From Sphingomonas liriopis (GTDB lineage: Bacteria > Pseudomonadota > Alphaproteobacteria > Sphingomonadales > Sphingomonadaceae): DNA of 64,000 nt. Positions 1 through 9,900 of this stretch are shown one piece after another. The position numbers were made by a program, and so were the translations under genes. Below the pieces are notes generated by a model. That model ran no database searches. It was not told the origin of the DNA and saw only the letters and a program-made list of their open reading frames with translations. Each line of letters starts with the position of its first letter. The stretch's first letter is position 1. The stretch lies in NCBI RefSeq assembly GCF_024211255.1, contig NZ_JAMLDY010000005.1:1-64000 (forward strand), read 5' to 3'.

Positions 1-2
1 AG

Positions 3-512
3 GAACGCACCCGCCGCAGCGAGGAAAACGATCCGCTCATCGCCGCCGATCTCGACCGCCATCTCGCCTGGCTCGACACCGCCGTCGCCGATCTCGACCG
101 CGCCATCGCCGCGACGATCCGCGCCAGCCAGACGCTCACCCGCCAGGCCGCGCTGCTCCGCTCGGCTCCCGGCATCGGCCCGGTCGCCGCCACCGTGCTC
201 GCCGCGCACCTCCCGGAACTCGGCCGCATCGACGCCAAGGCCGCCGCCGCGCTCGCCGGCCTTGCCCCCTACAACAACGACAGCGGCGCCTTCCGCGGCA
301 AGCGCTCGGTTCGCGGCGGGCGCACCCGTGTCCGCCAGGCGCTCTACATGGCCGCCCTTGCCGCCGCACGCTCCAACACCGTCCTCGGCCGCTTCCACCA
401 GCGCCTGCGAAACGCCGGCAAGCCACCCAAACTCGTCCTCATCGCCGTCGCACGCAAACTCCTCACCATCCTCAATGCCATCATTCGAAACCAGACACCC
501 TTCGTCCAATAA
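3..512 (+). CDS. IS110-family transposase, C-terminal part (gene enters from the left edge)
   Basis: The reading frame is open from base 3 to a TAA at 512, so the N-terminal DEDD (RuvC-like) domain lies outside the window. About 169 residues remain. They contain a helix-hairpin-helix-like segment (SAPGIGPVAAT) and the Transposase_20 domain with APYNNDSG, a GGR..VR motif and LYMAALAAAR. These are hallmarks of IS110/IS116/IS902 recombinases. The Ser of DSG aligns, from family knowledge, with the proposed nucleophile. The domain looks intact to its end, so the element may be functional. IS110 elements lack terminal inverted repeats, so the right end cannot be fixed here. The next feature is a half copy of a dispersed repeat at 530-553. 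Confidence 0.9.
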   Translation, partial: ERTRRSEENDPLIAADLDRHLAWLDTAVADLDRAIAATIRASQTLTRQAALLRSAPGIGPVAATVLAAHLPELGRIDAKAAAALAGLAPYNNDSGAFRGKRSVRGGRTRVRQALYMAALAAARSNTVLGRFHQRLRNAGKPPKLVLIAVARKLLTILNAIIRNQTPFVQ

Positions 513-529
513 CCACAATTACACAGTTG

Positions 530-553
530 CCGGAACAAGTCCGGGGTGACGAA
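530..553. repeat. Half copy of the CGTCACCCCGGAC palindromic repeat (family B)
   Basis: The sequence CCGGAACAAGTCCGGGGTGACG matches the right terminal inverted repeat of the full copies at 4872, 10270, 12417, 16440 and 21226. The left half is absent. It lies directly after the IS110 transposase, so insertion of the IS next to or into a repeat could have removed the other half. Confidence 0.7.
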
Positions 554-590
554 GGATTTTGGACAGTGACAGGTTATGTCATGCGATAGC

Positions 591-609
591 CCTCCCCGTG
601 CCGGGGAGG
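591..609. repeat. Hairpin of the CCTCCCCG repeat (family A)
   Basis: CCTCCCCGTGCCGGGGAGG forms a perfect stem and is the core of a repeat seen in longer form at 13487-13615 and 23477-23608. Its presence argues that the coding region of the following glycosyltransferase starts downstream of it, although the frame is open further up. Confidence 0.65.
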
Positions 610-654
610 AGCTGGAGGCTTGCCAATCGCCCGTCCCGCAGGAACAACACCGCG

Positions 655-1887
655 GTGCGTTTCCTCACCCGCCCCCTGCCCGCCGCGCTCGGCCTCGGCC
701 TTGCCGCGCAACTGCTGTTCTGCTGGCGGCTGACGACGCCGCACATCCTGGTGTTCGACGAGGTCCATTACGTCCCCGCCGCGCGCATGCTGCGCGATCT
801 GGCGGGGCCGGTGAACATCGAGCATCCGCTGCTCGGCAAGACGCTGATCGCGCTCGGCATGACGCTGTTCGGCGACAATCCGCTCGGCTGGCGCGCGCTG
901 TCGACGCTCGCCGCGAGCGCGGTGGTGACGGGCGTCTTCGCGATCCTGTGGCTGCTGTTCGGGCGGGTGCGCACCGCGAGCGTCGGCGCGGTTCTCGTGG
1001 CGCTCAATTTCACCGTCTTCGTGCAGGCACGCATCGCGATGCTCGACGGCTATATGGCGGCGTTCGTCGTCACCGGGCTTGCCGCGCTGCTGTGGGCGAT
1101 GCGCGCCGAGGGCAAGGCGGTGTGGCGGCGCTGGCTGCTCGGCGCGGCGCTGCTCGGGCTGGCGGTGGGGACGAAATGGACGGCGCTGCCCTATCTGGGC
1201 ATCGCCGGCGCCGCCTATCTGCTGGCACGGCGGCACCGGCCGCAGCTGTGGCCCGGCATGCATCCGCTCGCGGCGCTGGCGGCGCTCGGCGGGGTGGCGC
1301 TGCTCGTCTATCTTGCGACCTTCTGGCCGGCGTTCCTGTATCGCGACCAGCCGCTGACGCTCGGCACGCTGCTGCCCTTCCAGCTCGACATGTTCCGCCA
1401 GCAGACACAGGTGCTCCCCCCGCACACCTATCAGTCGAACTGGTACAGCTGGCCGCTCGACTGGCGGCCGGTCTGGTATCTGTACGAGCCCGCCGACGGT
1501 GCGCAGCGCGGCGTGCTGATGCTCGGCAATCCGGTGGTGATGTGGGGCGGGCTGGTCGCGCTAATCGCCTGCGTCGTCGCCTGGTTCCGCGACGACAACG
1601 GCCGGGCGGGCGGCATCGCGCTGTTCTGGTTCGCCAGCGTCGCAATGTGGGCGCTGATCCCCAAGTCGCTGGGGTTCTTCTATTATTACTATCTGTCGAG
1701 CATCTGGCTTGCCATCGCCATCGCCGCCGCCTTCGATCACTGGCGGATGCGGCTACGCTATTGGGACGAGGCGTTCCTGGCGCTGACCGCGGTGCTGTTC
1801 GTCCATTTCTACCCGATCCTGTCAGCGAGCGCGCTCGACGGGCCGCAGGCGTTCCATCGCTGGATGTGGCTGAGCAGCTGGGTCTAG
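655..1887 (+). CDS. PMT-family phospholipid carrier-dependent glycosyltransferase
   Basis: This is a polytopic membrane protein of about 410 residues. The first loop carries the FDEVHYVPAAR / NIEHPLLGK motif; the Asp-Glu pair is the catalytic signature of protein O-mannosyltransferase (PMT/GT39) enzymes, which use polyprenyl-phosphate sugars. A hydrophobic helix runs near residues 8-25, followed by many more to the C terminus. GTG at 655 is chosen because the frame upstream (an ATG at 559) reads through repeat sequence; a start within a few codons is possible. The gene faces a dolichyl-phosphate-mannose-synthase-like GT2 protein, its likely donor-maker. The two stop codons share the CTAG at 1884-1887. 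Acceptor (protein or glycan) unknown. Confidence 0.8.
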   Translation: MRFLTRPLPAALGLGLAAQLLFCWRLTTPHILVFDEVHYVPAARMLRDLAGPVNIEHPLLGKTLIALGMTLFGDNPLGWRALSTLAASAVVTGVFAILWLLFGRVRTASVGAVLVALNFTVFVQARIAMLDGYMAAFVVTGLAALLWAMRAEGKAVWRRWLLGAALLGLAVGTKWTALPYLGIAGAAYLLARRHRPQLWPGMHPLAALAALGGVALLVYLATFWPAFLYRDQPLTLGTLLPFQLDMFRQQTQVLPPHTYQSNWYSWPLDWRPVWYLYEPADGAQRGVLMLGNPVVMWGGLVALIACVVAWFRDDNGRAGGIALFWFASVAMWALIPKSLGFFYYYYLSSIWLAIAIAAAFDHWRMRLRYWDEAFLALTAVLFVHFYPILSASALDGPQAFHRWMWLSSWV

Positions 1888-2981
1888 TACCGGCCCCAGA
1901 CGAATTTCGACGACAGCGCGTAATTCCACACCGCGCCCACCAGAATCCCGATCAGCGCCGACGCCGCCGCACCGCCGTCGCGGAAATCGTGGACGAAGGC
2001 GGCGATGCCGACATTGGCCACCAGCCCGACCGAACAGACGACGCAGAAAGACACCCAGCCGTCGAGCAGCTGGCGGAACCCCTTCAGCCGCCGGTCGCGA
2101 TAGGTCAGCGCATTGTTGAGCGCGAAGTTGAACGTCATCGCCGCCAGCGCGCCGAGGATCTGCGCCAGCAGGAACGCCGCGCCCGCCAGCATCGCAAGGC
2201 CGAGCACCCCCATGTGCACGCCGACGCCGAGCACGCCGATGCCGGAAAACATCGCGAAGCGCACCGGCACGAACCGCCCGAACATCCGGTCGTACAGCGC
2301 GATCAGATATTCCATCGCGACGACGTGATCGAGCTTCGATTCGCCCTCCGTCCGCACTCGGAACGTATAGGGCAGCTCGGCGAAGCGCAGCGGCACGTCG
2401 CTCGCGGTCATCAGGTCGAGCAGGATCTTGAAGCCGATCGCCGACAATTCGGGCGCCAGCCGCCGCGCATGGACGGTGCGGATCGCGAAGAAGCCGCTCA
2501 TCGGATCGCTGAGGTCGCCCTTCAGCACCTTGCGCGACAGTTTGGTGGCGAAGGCCGATTTGGCGACGCGGTCGCGATCCCATTCGCCCGTCCCGCCACC
2601 GTCGACGAAGCGCGATCCGACGACGACGTCGAGGTCGGGGTCGCGCTGGAGCAGGTCGAGCATCTTGGGCAGCAGCGTCTCGTCATGCTGCAGGTCGCCG
2701 TCGATCACCGCGACCACCGGCGCGGCGGTCGCGCACATCCCCTCGATACACGCCGACGACAGGCCGCGCCGGCCGATGCGGTGGATGACGCGCACGCGGG
2801 CATCGATCCGGCCGAGCTCGCGCGCCGCCTCCGCGGTGCCGTCGGGACTGTCGTCGTCGACGAAGATCGCTTCCCAGCGGCGCCCCGCCAGCGCCTGGTC
2901 GAGCTTCGCGACGAGGGTCGGCACGTTCGCCTTCTCGTTGAACGTCGGGATGACGACCGCGATCTCGAGCAGCTGGGTCAC
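1884..2981 (-). CDS. GT2 polyprenyl-phosphate mannosyltransferase-like protein with C-terminal GtrA domain
   Basis: The first ~240 residues are a GT2 fold of the DPM1 type: VVIPTFNEK, the nucleotide-sugar Asp motifs (FVDDDSPDGT and DGDLQHDE) and VGSRFV. The last ~120 residues form a GtrA-like four-helix membrane domain. This architecture makes polyprenyl-phosphate hexose at the cytoplasmic face, possibly with flipping by GtrA. GTG 2981 is preferred because GAGGG lies 7 nt upstream; an ATG at 3014 would overlap leuB by 23 nt. The gene follows leuB at 10 nt, so it is probably transcribed with recO-leuB. It is likely the donor-maker for the convergent PMT gene. Confidence 0.82.
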   Translation of the reverse strand: MTQLLEIAVVIPTFNEKANVPTLVAKLDQALAGRRWEAIFVDDDSPDGTAEAARELGRIDARVRVIHRIGRRGLSSACIEGMCATAAPVVAVIDGDLQHDETLLPKMLDLLQRDPDLDVVVGSRFVDGGGTGEWDRDRVAKSAFATKLSRKVLKGDLSDPMSGFFAIRTVHARRLAPELSAIGFKILLDLMTASDVPLRFAELPYTFRVRTEGESKLDHVVAMEYLIALYDRMFGRFVPVRFAMFSGIGVLGVGVHMGVLGLAMLAGAAFLLAQILGALAAMTFNFALNNALTYRDRRLKGFRQLLDGWVSFCVVCSVGLVANVGIAAFVHDFRDGGAAASALIGILVGAVWNYALSSKFVWGRY

Positions 2982-2991
2982 CGCCAGGCCC

Positions 2992-4035
2992 TCACAAGAC
3001 GCCGAGCACCGCATCCCCCATCGCGGAGGTCGTCATCGTGCCGCCGAGATCGGCGGTGCGCGCGCCGTCGCGGATCGCGCGCGCGACCGCTGCCTCGATC
3101 CGGTCGGCGGCCGCGGCCTGCCCCAGCGAATGGCGCAGCATCAGCGCCGCCGACAGGATCGCCGCGCACGGATTGGCCTTGCCCTGCCCGGCGATGTCGG
3201 GCGCCGAGCCGTGGATCGGCTCGTACAGCCCCTTGCCCGCGTCATCGAGGCTGGCCGACGGCAGCATGCCGATCGACCCGGCGCACATCGACGCCTGATC
3301 CGACAGGATGTCGCCGAACAGGTTGCCGGTGACGATGACGTCGAACTGGCCGGGATTGCGCACCAGCTGCATCGCGGCATTGTCGACGTACATGTGGCTG
3401 AGCGTCACGTCGGGATAGTCGGCGGCGACCTCGATCACCACGTCGCGCCACAATTGCGAGGTTTCGAGCACGTTCGCCTTGTCGACCGAACAGAGCTGGC
3501 CGCGGCGTTTGCGCGCCGTCTCGAACCCGACGCGCGCGATGCGACGCACTTCGTGCTCGTCGTAGCTCATGATGTCATAGCCTTCGCGCGCGCCGTCGGG
3601 TCTCACGCGCCGGCCCTTCTCGCCGAAATAGACGTCGCCGTTGAGCTCGCGGACGATGACGAGGTCGATTTGGCGCGCAACCTCCGGCTTCAACGCGGAG
3701 GCGTCCTCCAGCCCCTCGAACAGCGTCGCCGGGCGCAGGTTGGAGAACAGCCCGAGATGCTTGCGCAGCCCGAGGATCGCCTGCTCCGGGCGCAGCGAGC
3801 GTTCGAGGTTATCGCAGGTCGGATCGCCGACCGCACCGAACAGCAAAGCATCGGCGCGCCGCGCGACGTCGAGCGTCGATTCGGGGAGCGGATGCCCCAG
3901 CGTATGATAGGCGACGCCGCCGACCGGCACCTCCTCATACGTGAGGTCGAGATCGAGCGCGTCGAGCACGCGGCGCGCCTGGGTGATGACTTCGGGGCCG
4001 ATGCCGTCGCCCGGCAGGAGTGCGATCAATGCCAT
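2992..4035 (-). CDS. leuB: 3-isopropylmalate dehydrogenase
   Basis: This enzyme oxidatively decarboxylates (2R,3S)-3-isopropylmalate to 2-oxoisocaproate with NAD+ in leucine biosynthesis. The 347-residue protein starts [16 protein letters not shown], the family N terminus. It carries the LFSNLRPA substrate arginine region, [18 protein letters not shown] and the signature [14 protein letters not shown], which holds the Mg2+ aspartates. The length is normal. The frame is open upstream to 4197, but that extension is Arg-rich shadow. It lies 29 nt after recO and just before the GT2 gene. No other leu genes are adjacent. Confidence 0.97.
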   Translation of the reverse strand: MALIALLPGDGIGPEVITQARRVLDALDLDLTYEEVPVGGVAYHTLGHPLPESTLDVARRADALLFGAVGDPTCDNLERSLRPEQAILGLRKHLGLFSNLRPATLFEGLEDASALKPEVARQIDLVIVRELNGDVYFGEKGRRVRPDGAREGYDIMSYDEHEVRRIARVGFETARKRRGQLCSVDKANVLETSQLWRDVVIEVAADYPDVTLSHMYVDNAAMQLVRNPGQFDVIVTGNLFGDILSDQASMCAGSIGMLPSASLDDAGKGLYEPIHGSAPDIAGQGKANPCAAILSAALMLRHSLGQAAAADRIEAAVARAIRDGARTADLGGTMTTSAMGDAVLGVL

Positions 4036-4064
4036 GGCCCGAGCCCTTGCCGTGCCGCCGCGTT

Positions 4065-4796
4065 TCACGCAACGGCCCTTTTGAGCATCGCGACCAGCCG
4101 CTCGCGCGCGACCAGCGGCTCGGCACGGCGATCGGTCAGCAGGTCGCGGGCGAGGAAATGGCCGGTGATGGCGAGGCCGGCGAGGATATCGGGCCACTCC
4201 GCCGCGCCGCCTTCGGTCAGGAACGCGGGCAGCGCGAACAACCGCTCCTCATAGCCATAGGCCGCACCGCGGCTGACGGCGCCGCCGCTACGCGGGGAAA
4301 CGAAACCGAGATCGCCCTCCGCGCCGGTGACGACGCAGGCGGTGAGATCGAGCCCGAACCCCAGTTCGGCGAGCAGCAGCAGTTCGTAGCGGACCAGCGC
4401 GCTCGCCCAGCCGCGCGCCGCGGGCGCCGCCTCGATCGCGTCGAGCACCCCGCCCAGCGCGTCGTACAGCCGCGGATAGGGCTGCGCCTCGGGCAGCGCC
4501 GTGACGGTCAGCGCGGTCGCCCAGGCGAGCGCGGCGGCGGGCAACGGCTCGCCGTGCAATGCGGCGCGGCTATGCAACGGCTCGATCGTCAGCGCAGGCA
4601 GCTGTTCCCCGGTACGCGCGCGCCATTCGCCGAGGATCGCATTCGCCGGCTGCAGCACGGGCCGCAGATGCCGCGACCGCCCACCGCGCACGTAGCCCGG
4701 CTGCACGCCGTCGCTCCGCGTCAGCGCACGCACCACCGCGCCATGCTCGCCATGGGCGCGAACCGCGAGAACGATGGCTTCGGCGCACAAGTGCAT
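4065..4796 (-). CDS. recO: DNA repair protein RecO
   Basis: RecO acts with RecF/RecR to load RecA on SSB-coated gaps in recombinational repair. The 243-residue product begins [22 protein letters not shown], typical of the RecO N-terminal OB fold. It continues with the GYVRGGRSR segment and a helical C-terminal half ([22 protein letters not shown]). ATG 4796 is used because the upstream frame enters a palindromic repeat. It is the first gene of a likely recO-leuB-GT2 unit. Confidence 0.93.
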   Translation of the reverse strand: MHLCAEAIVLAVRAHGEHGAVVRALTRSDGVQPGYVRGGRSRHLRPVLQPANAILGEWRARTGEQLPALTIEPLHSRAALHGEPLPAAALAWATALTVTALPEAQPYPRLYDALGGVLDAIEAAPAARGWASALVRYELLLLAELGFGLDLTACVVTGAEGDLGFVSPRSGGAVSRGAAYGYEERLFALPAFLTEGGAAEWPDILAGLAITGHFLARDLLTDRRAEPLVARERLVAMLKRAVA

Positions 4797-4871
4797 AAGG
4801 GGGATATAGCCCACCGGACCTCGCCTGCCAGTACAGGTCTGGTGACAGGACGACGCGCGCCCGAATACCCC

Positions 4872-4980
4872 CGTCACCCCGGACTTGTTCCGGGGTCCAC
4901 TCCGCGGCGAGGCGAACGGCATCAGCTCGACGCGATGCGCCCGCCCAACGGTGGGCCCCGGAACAAGTCCGGGGTGACGG
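4872..4980. repeat. Palindromic repeat, family B, copy 1
   Basis: The element begins CGTCACCCCGGACTTGTTCC and ends with the near-exact reverse complement (GGAACAAGTCCGGGGTGACG). The two arms of about 29 bp flank a ~50-bp interior. It fills most of the 234-bp space between recO and the acyltransferase gene. Confidence 0.9.
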
Positions 4981-5030
4981 AGGGTGTGGGATTTGCGTCG
5001 GCTTGACCCACAACCGCTTCAATCGGAAAC

Positions 5031-5912
5031 CTACCGCCGCACCCGCTTCGCCAGCGCCGCCAGCCGCGGATGTTGCGCCAGCCGCTTCGCCCGCGCCATC
5101 GCGCCGTCGAACGCGGTCAGCGCCGCCAGCGTCGCGCGGTTGGCCAGCGTCGGACGCAGCAGCAGCAGGTCGACGCAGGCCACGCCGCCGCTGGCGAACA
5201 GCCGCTTGTGCTGCCCCTCGCCCTCGGTGAAGTCGAAGCGCGCGAAGCGGTCGGCGAACAGGTCGCGCAACGCCGCCGCCTGCAACACCGTCCCCGGCGA
5301 CAGATCGTTCAGCGCCGGGTCGTGCCCGACATGATCGTAGCGCAACGCCGTCCCCTGCACCGTGCAGCACAGATAGGCCGCCGGTTCGCCCGCGATCGTC
5401 AGCAGCCAGGCGCGCAGGCCGTCCGCCGCCGCCTGCGCACGCAGATGCGCGACGGAGGCGGCATCCTCCGGCAGGCCGGCATCGAGCAACCGCTCCTGAT
5501 AGGTCCGCGCCGACACGCCGCGCGCGAGCGGGTAGAAAGCGTCGAACTCCGCCGCGGTGCGATAGGCGCGCACGGCCATCCCGGCCGCCTCCGCCTTCTT
5601 GGTCTTGCGCTTCAGCGTCGAGCGCGCCGACCCGGACAGGCCGGCGAGCCACGCATCATGCCCTACGGTCAGATCGGTGTAGAAGCGCGTGTAGCGCTGG
5701 CGGACGACCGCGACGCAGCCGCCGACCTCGACCTGCCCGACCAACGCCTCGGGCAGCGAGGTGACGAGATAGCCGTCCCCCGTCATCGGCGGCGGCGACG
5801 GCGCGGTGCCCGCCAGCGCATCGTCGAGCGACAGTGCGATGCGGACCAGCCGGCGCTTCACCGAAGCGAGCGTGCGCGCGCCGACCTGGAACTTGAGCGC
5901 GACGGCGGTCAT
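5031..5912 (-). CDS. GNAT/FemAB-like acyltransferase
   Basis: The 293-residue protein has the layout of the BioF2/FemAB-like acetyltransferase group: a poorly conserved N-terminal half, then SGSARSTLKRKTKKAEAAG near residue 95, and a GNAT-like core with LTIAGEPAAYLCCTVQG and YDHVGHDPALNDLSPGTVL. The last part (FDFTEGEGQHKRLF) is typical of proteins in exopolysaccharide or cell-envelope loci. ATG 5912 overlaps the stop of the upstream deacetylase gene by 4 nt (ATGA), so translation is probably coupled. The two may act on one polysaccharide, one removing and one adding acyl groups. Substrate unknown. Confidence 0.75.
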   Translation of the reverse strand: MTAVALKFQVGARTLASVKRRLVRIALSLDDALAGTAPSPPPMTGDGYLVTSLPEALVGQVEVGGCVAVVRQRYTRFYTDLTVGHDAWLAGLSGSARSTLKRKTKKAEAAGMAVRAYRTAAEFDAFYPLARGVSARTYQERLLDAGLPEDAASVAHLRAQAAADGLRAWLLTIAGEPAAYLCCTVQGTALRYDHVGHDPALNDLSPGTVLQAAALRDLFADRFARFDFTEGEGQHKRLFASGGVACVDLLLLRPTLANRATLAALTAFDGAMARAKRLAQHPRLAALAKRVRR

Positions 5913-6859
5913 GCGGCGCGCTCGGCGACGAGGTTCGACCACAATTGTTCGGCCTGCCGCAACCGGCGGCGCAAGCCATTGGCGGCGAGCGGCCGGTCGT
6001 CGCGGTCCAGCGCCAGCGTCGGGCGGTCGGCGAAATGCATCGTCGGCAACGCCTCCGCCCGCGCCGCCAGCAGCCGGCACAGCGTCTCGAACCGGCGGAC
6101 GTGCACCGCATTGGCGCGTGTGCCGAGCCGGTTGGCGAGCTCGAAGCCGTGGCTGACGATCGTCACCGCGGCATGGCGCTCCGCCGCGGCATGATCGAGC
6201 GCGGCGGCGGCTTCCGCCCCCGACATAGCGCAGAGCTGGAAGGTGCGCCAGATCCCCGGCGCATCCTCGATCACCGTCACCGGCACCTCGACCAGATGCC
6301 GCGCCACGGGGGCGATCTGCGACGGCGGCAGGCCGATGCGGCTTTCCGCCGGTTCGGCGCCATTGTGGCTGCTGTCGTAAACGAAGCCGAGCGTGGCAAG
6401 CGCGCGCAGCGTGTCATCGTTTGCCGCATAGCCGCCGGCGCGAAACGCGATCGGCCGCGGCGCCCCCGCCGCGACCAGCAGCTCGACCGCGCCGCGCAGC
6501 AGGTCGAGCTGCTCCTCATGGCCATATTCGTGCATCTGGAACCGGCCGTAGCTCGCCGCCCGGTCGCCGGCATGCGCACCGGTCCAATTAGGGTGCAGGT
6601 GCAGCTGCACCTCCTGTCCCGCCGCCAGCACCGTCTCGACCATCCGCCTCACCGGCGCGAGCCCGAAGAGGAGCGCGGGCATCGGATCGACGAAGAAACA
6701 CGCCTTCAACCCGTGATGCGCCAGCCGTTCGAGCTGATAGGTCAGCCCCACCCCCGCAGGTTCGAGCGACCGCGCGTAGATCGTTTCGACGTCGAGGCCG
6801 GCGGCATGGTGCCGCCAGGCGAATTCGGTATCGACGGTCAGGAATACGGGGGTCGCCAT
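5909..6859 (-). CDS. Polysaccharide deacetylase-like protein
   Basis: The 316-residue protein begins FLTVDTEFAW, in place of the NodB TFDDG motif, with Asp and Glu candidates for metal and base. HLHPNW follows near residue 88 (the H-x-H metal ligands) and then FRAGGYAANDDTLRAL, the motif-3 arginine region. No signal peptide is seen, so it is probably cytoplasmic or acts on a lipid-linked precursor. It is coupled to the downstream FemAB-like gene through an ATGA overlap. It is a divergent member of the carbohydrate esterase 4-like superfamily; the substrate cannot be told. Confidence 0.75.
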   Translation of the reverse strand: MATPVFLTVDTEFAWRHHAAGLDVETIYARSLEPAGVGLTYQLERLAHHGLKACFFVDPMPALLFGLAPVRRMVETVLAAGQEVQLHLHPNWTGAHAGDRAASYGRFQMHEYGHEEQLDLLRGAVELLVAAGAPRPIAFRAGGYAANDDTLRALATLGFVYDSSHNGAEPAESRIGLPPSQIAPVARHLVEVPVTVIEDAPGIWRTFQLCAMSGAEAAAALDHAAAERHAAVTIVSHGFELANRLGTRANAVHVRRFETLCRLLAARAEALPTMHFADRPTLALDRDDRPLAANGLRRRLRQAEQLWSNLVAERAA

Positions 6860-6910
6860 GCCGCCGGTCTAGCGGCGGGGAGTGAACAAATGGCTAGGGA
6901 CCCGGCCCGA

Positions 6911-9900
6911 TCAGGACGTCACGCCATAACTGGCGAATTGCGCCGGGATGTCGGCATCCACCTTCACCGCCGCCGCCATGTCCGCCGCGGCGCGCGCGGC
7001 ATCGCCCTTGCGCTTCCGGGCCAGCCCGCGACCGTATAGCGAACCGCCGAGGTCGGGCGCGATCGCGAGCGCCTCGTCATAGGCGGCGATCGCCTCGTCG
7101 TTCCGGTTCAGGCGAAGCAGTACCAGCCCCTTGCTGTCGAGAAATCCGGCGGTTTTGGGCGCCATCGCCAGCGCCCGTTCGCAATCGGCCAGCGCGGATG
7201 TCAGCATCACCCCCGACGTCGCCTTAGCCCAGCACAGATTGTTGAAATCGACGGGCTGCTTCGCCGCCGCGGCGACCGCGGCCAGATCGGCCTCGCCGCC
7301 CTTCACGTCGCCAAGCTTCACCTTCGCCGCAGCGCGCAGACTGAGCACCTCGGAATCGCCCGGCGTCTTGGCGAGCTGGGCATCGTAGATCGCTACGGCA
7401 TCGGCGTTCTTGCCGTCGTCAGACAGCATCCGCGCCCGATACATCCGCACCATCGGCAGATCGGGCTCCAGATTCACCGCCGCGGCGAGGTCCGCGGCCC
7501 GGCCTTCGCGATCGCCGCGATCTCGGATCTCGAGGCGATTGAGATAGATATAGGCGGCCGGTTTGATCGCGAGCGCACGGTCGATCGCGGCCATCGCGTC
7601 CGCATGCCGGCCGACCGCGTGAAGGATCTTCGCGGCGGCGACCTGGGCATAATCGCTGTTCGGCATGGCCTTCGCCAGCGCCGTCGCCTCGCCTGCCGCC
7701 GCATCCGTCTTGCCCATCGAGCGATAGAGGCTCGCACGTGTCATATACAGGTCGGGGTTGGGCGCCACCGCCAGCGCGGCATTCAGGTCGGCGAGCGCGC
7801 CCTCCTTGTCGCCGAGTGCGCGCTTCGCCCTGATCCGACCGTTCAGCGCAAACAGGCTGTTCGGCTCGATCGCAAGCGATCGCGTGTAGGAGTCGACCGC
7901 CGCCTTGAAATCCCCCTTCATCTCCGCCGCCATGGCGCGTCCGCGCCACACGACGGGATTGTTCGGTGCCAGCCTCTCCACGGTCGCGAAGTCCCGTTCC
8001 GCCGCAGCGAAATCCCGCTTCCATGCCTGCGTCATGCCGCGATCGGCCAATGCCATGGCGTTGCGCGGATCGATCGCCAGCGCCGCCTCGAAATCCTTCA
8101 TCGCCTCGTCCAGCCGCCCGCGATCGAGCAGGACGTTGCCGCGATCGACATAGGCATCGTCGGACGTCAGTGTCTTCGCCTGCCAGACCGCCAGGTCCTG
8201 ATCGGTCACGACGTAGGAGGCCGGCCGCCGGATGTACAACGTCTGGTCGGCAAGGTCGCGCAGCGTCGCCTGCGCGGCCGGCGCTTCCGCCGCCGGAAAC
8301 TCCGGGACCAGCGTCCGCTCGGTGCGTTCGGCGGTGAAGACCCCGTCCTTCAGCGACACGCGACGGTGGTATTCCACGCCGGCCACGGTGCGGGCGATGT
8401 CGTTCTTCCCCTCCGCCTTCACATCCGGAAATCCCGGGGGCAGCAGGATCGTCTCGACCGTACGGTTGAAATCGGGATGCGCCACCGCATACGGCACATC
8501 GCGATCGGGGCCGGGATCGCGAATGAAATCGGCGCGATAGCCGATCCCCATGCCGTCCGCTTCATACCAGCCCGAACTCCAGTGCATCCGCGCCTTGCCC
8601 TCCATCGTCAGCCGGCGCTCACCCGTCCGGGCGTCGAACCTGACGGTGGTGGAGGCGACATCGATGAAGTCGTACTGCCCCTTCCAATAGTCGCGCAGGG
8701 CCCGGTCGCGGGCATCGCCGGCGAGATTGGCCAGCACCGCGCCCATCATGATCGCCGCATCGCCGCGCATCACGCGTTCGACCTTGACCGGCGCGGGCGT
8801 CATCAGCCCGCCGCGTGCGTCGATGCGGATCAGCACCTCGGTCTGCGGGCGATCCAGTGGCGCCGGCATCATGCGTACCAGCGCGGCGCGGCTGGCGATC
8901 AACGGCAATCCCCAGCCGAACGCCGGGACCGTCAGCCGCGCCAGCGACGCGTCGCCCGTGCGCGTGCCGTCCAGCCAATAGGTCTTGCCCGCGATCGTCG
9001 CCCGGACGAGGACATGGTCGAAGGCACCAACACGCGGCAGCCGCGCGTCCATTCCGTCACCCAGCGCCGTGCTGACCGCCACGGCATCCGCCTCGATCCC
9101 CAGCGACCGCAGCATCGCGAGCAACAACGCGGTCTTGCCCTTGCAGTCCCCGAACCGCCGCGACCAGGTGAGGGCGGCATCGGCCGGCACCAGTCCGCCG
9201 GTTCCCATCGCCAGCGCGACATAGCGGATCCGGTCCTGCACCAGCGCGAGCGCCGCCTCCGCCCGGCTCGCCGGATCGGACGACGCGGCCCGGATCCGCG
9301 CCACCTCCGCGGCCAGGGGACCATCGCCCGGCAGCACCGCCGCCTTCGCATAGAGCGGCGCCATCAATGCGCCGACATCGGCCCAGGATGCAAAGCTCGA
9401 CAGTTCCACCAGCCGGCCGAGCTGGAAGCGGCGGGGCGCACCCTTGGGGAGCGTGGGGGGAACAACATCGTCGAGCGCGATGTCGATCGCCGTCGTGTCG
9501 CCGCTCCTGGTCGGCTTCACCGCGGGCAGTCCGCCGCGGGCGCCGAACTGGACCGCCATGGTCGATGGCCATTGCACGCGCAGATGGGCGCGCGACACCG
9601 GCACGGCGTTCCAGTCCCCGCCAACATATTCGACGTGGCGCTGCATCACTGGATCGTGGGATACCAGCGACGCGGCAAGATCGACGACGTCGCCGACCTG
9701 CAATCCTTCGGGCTGGATGTTCGCGGTCAGCACGCCGTCCAGGACCGCATTGTCGAGGTTGGTTTCGCGCCGGACGACAGTGAACGTCTGTCCGCCGCCC
9801 AGGACGTCGATCACCTTGTCGCCCCGCCGGATCACCAGTCGATGGACGATCAGCGTATCGGAATCGGGCCGCCATGGCAGCGAGATGTTGCCCGCCGCGA

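Noticed and set aside
559..654. Longer N terminus of the PMT-like protein
   Set aside because: This stretch is repeat family A sequence and its translation is Arg/Pro-rich; the signature helix starts right after the GTG at 655.
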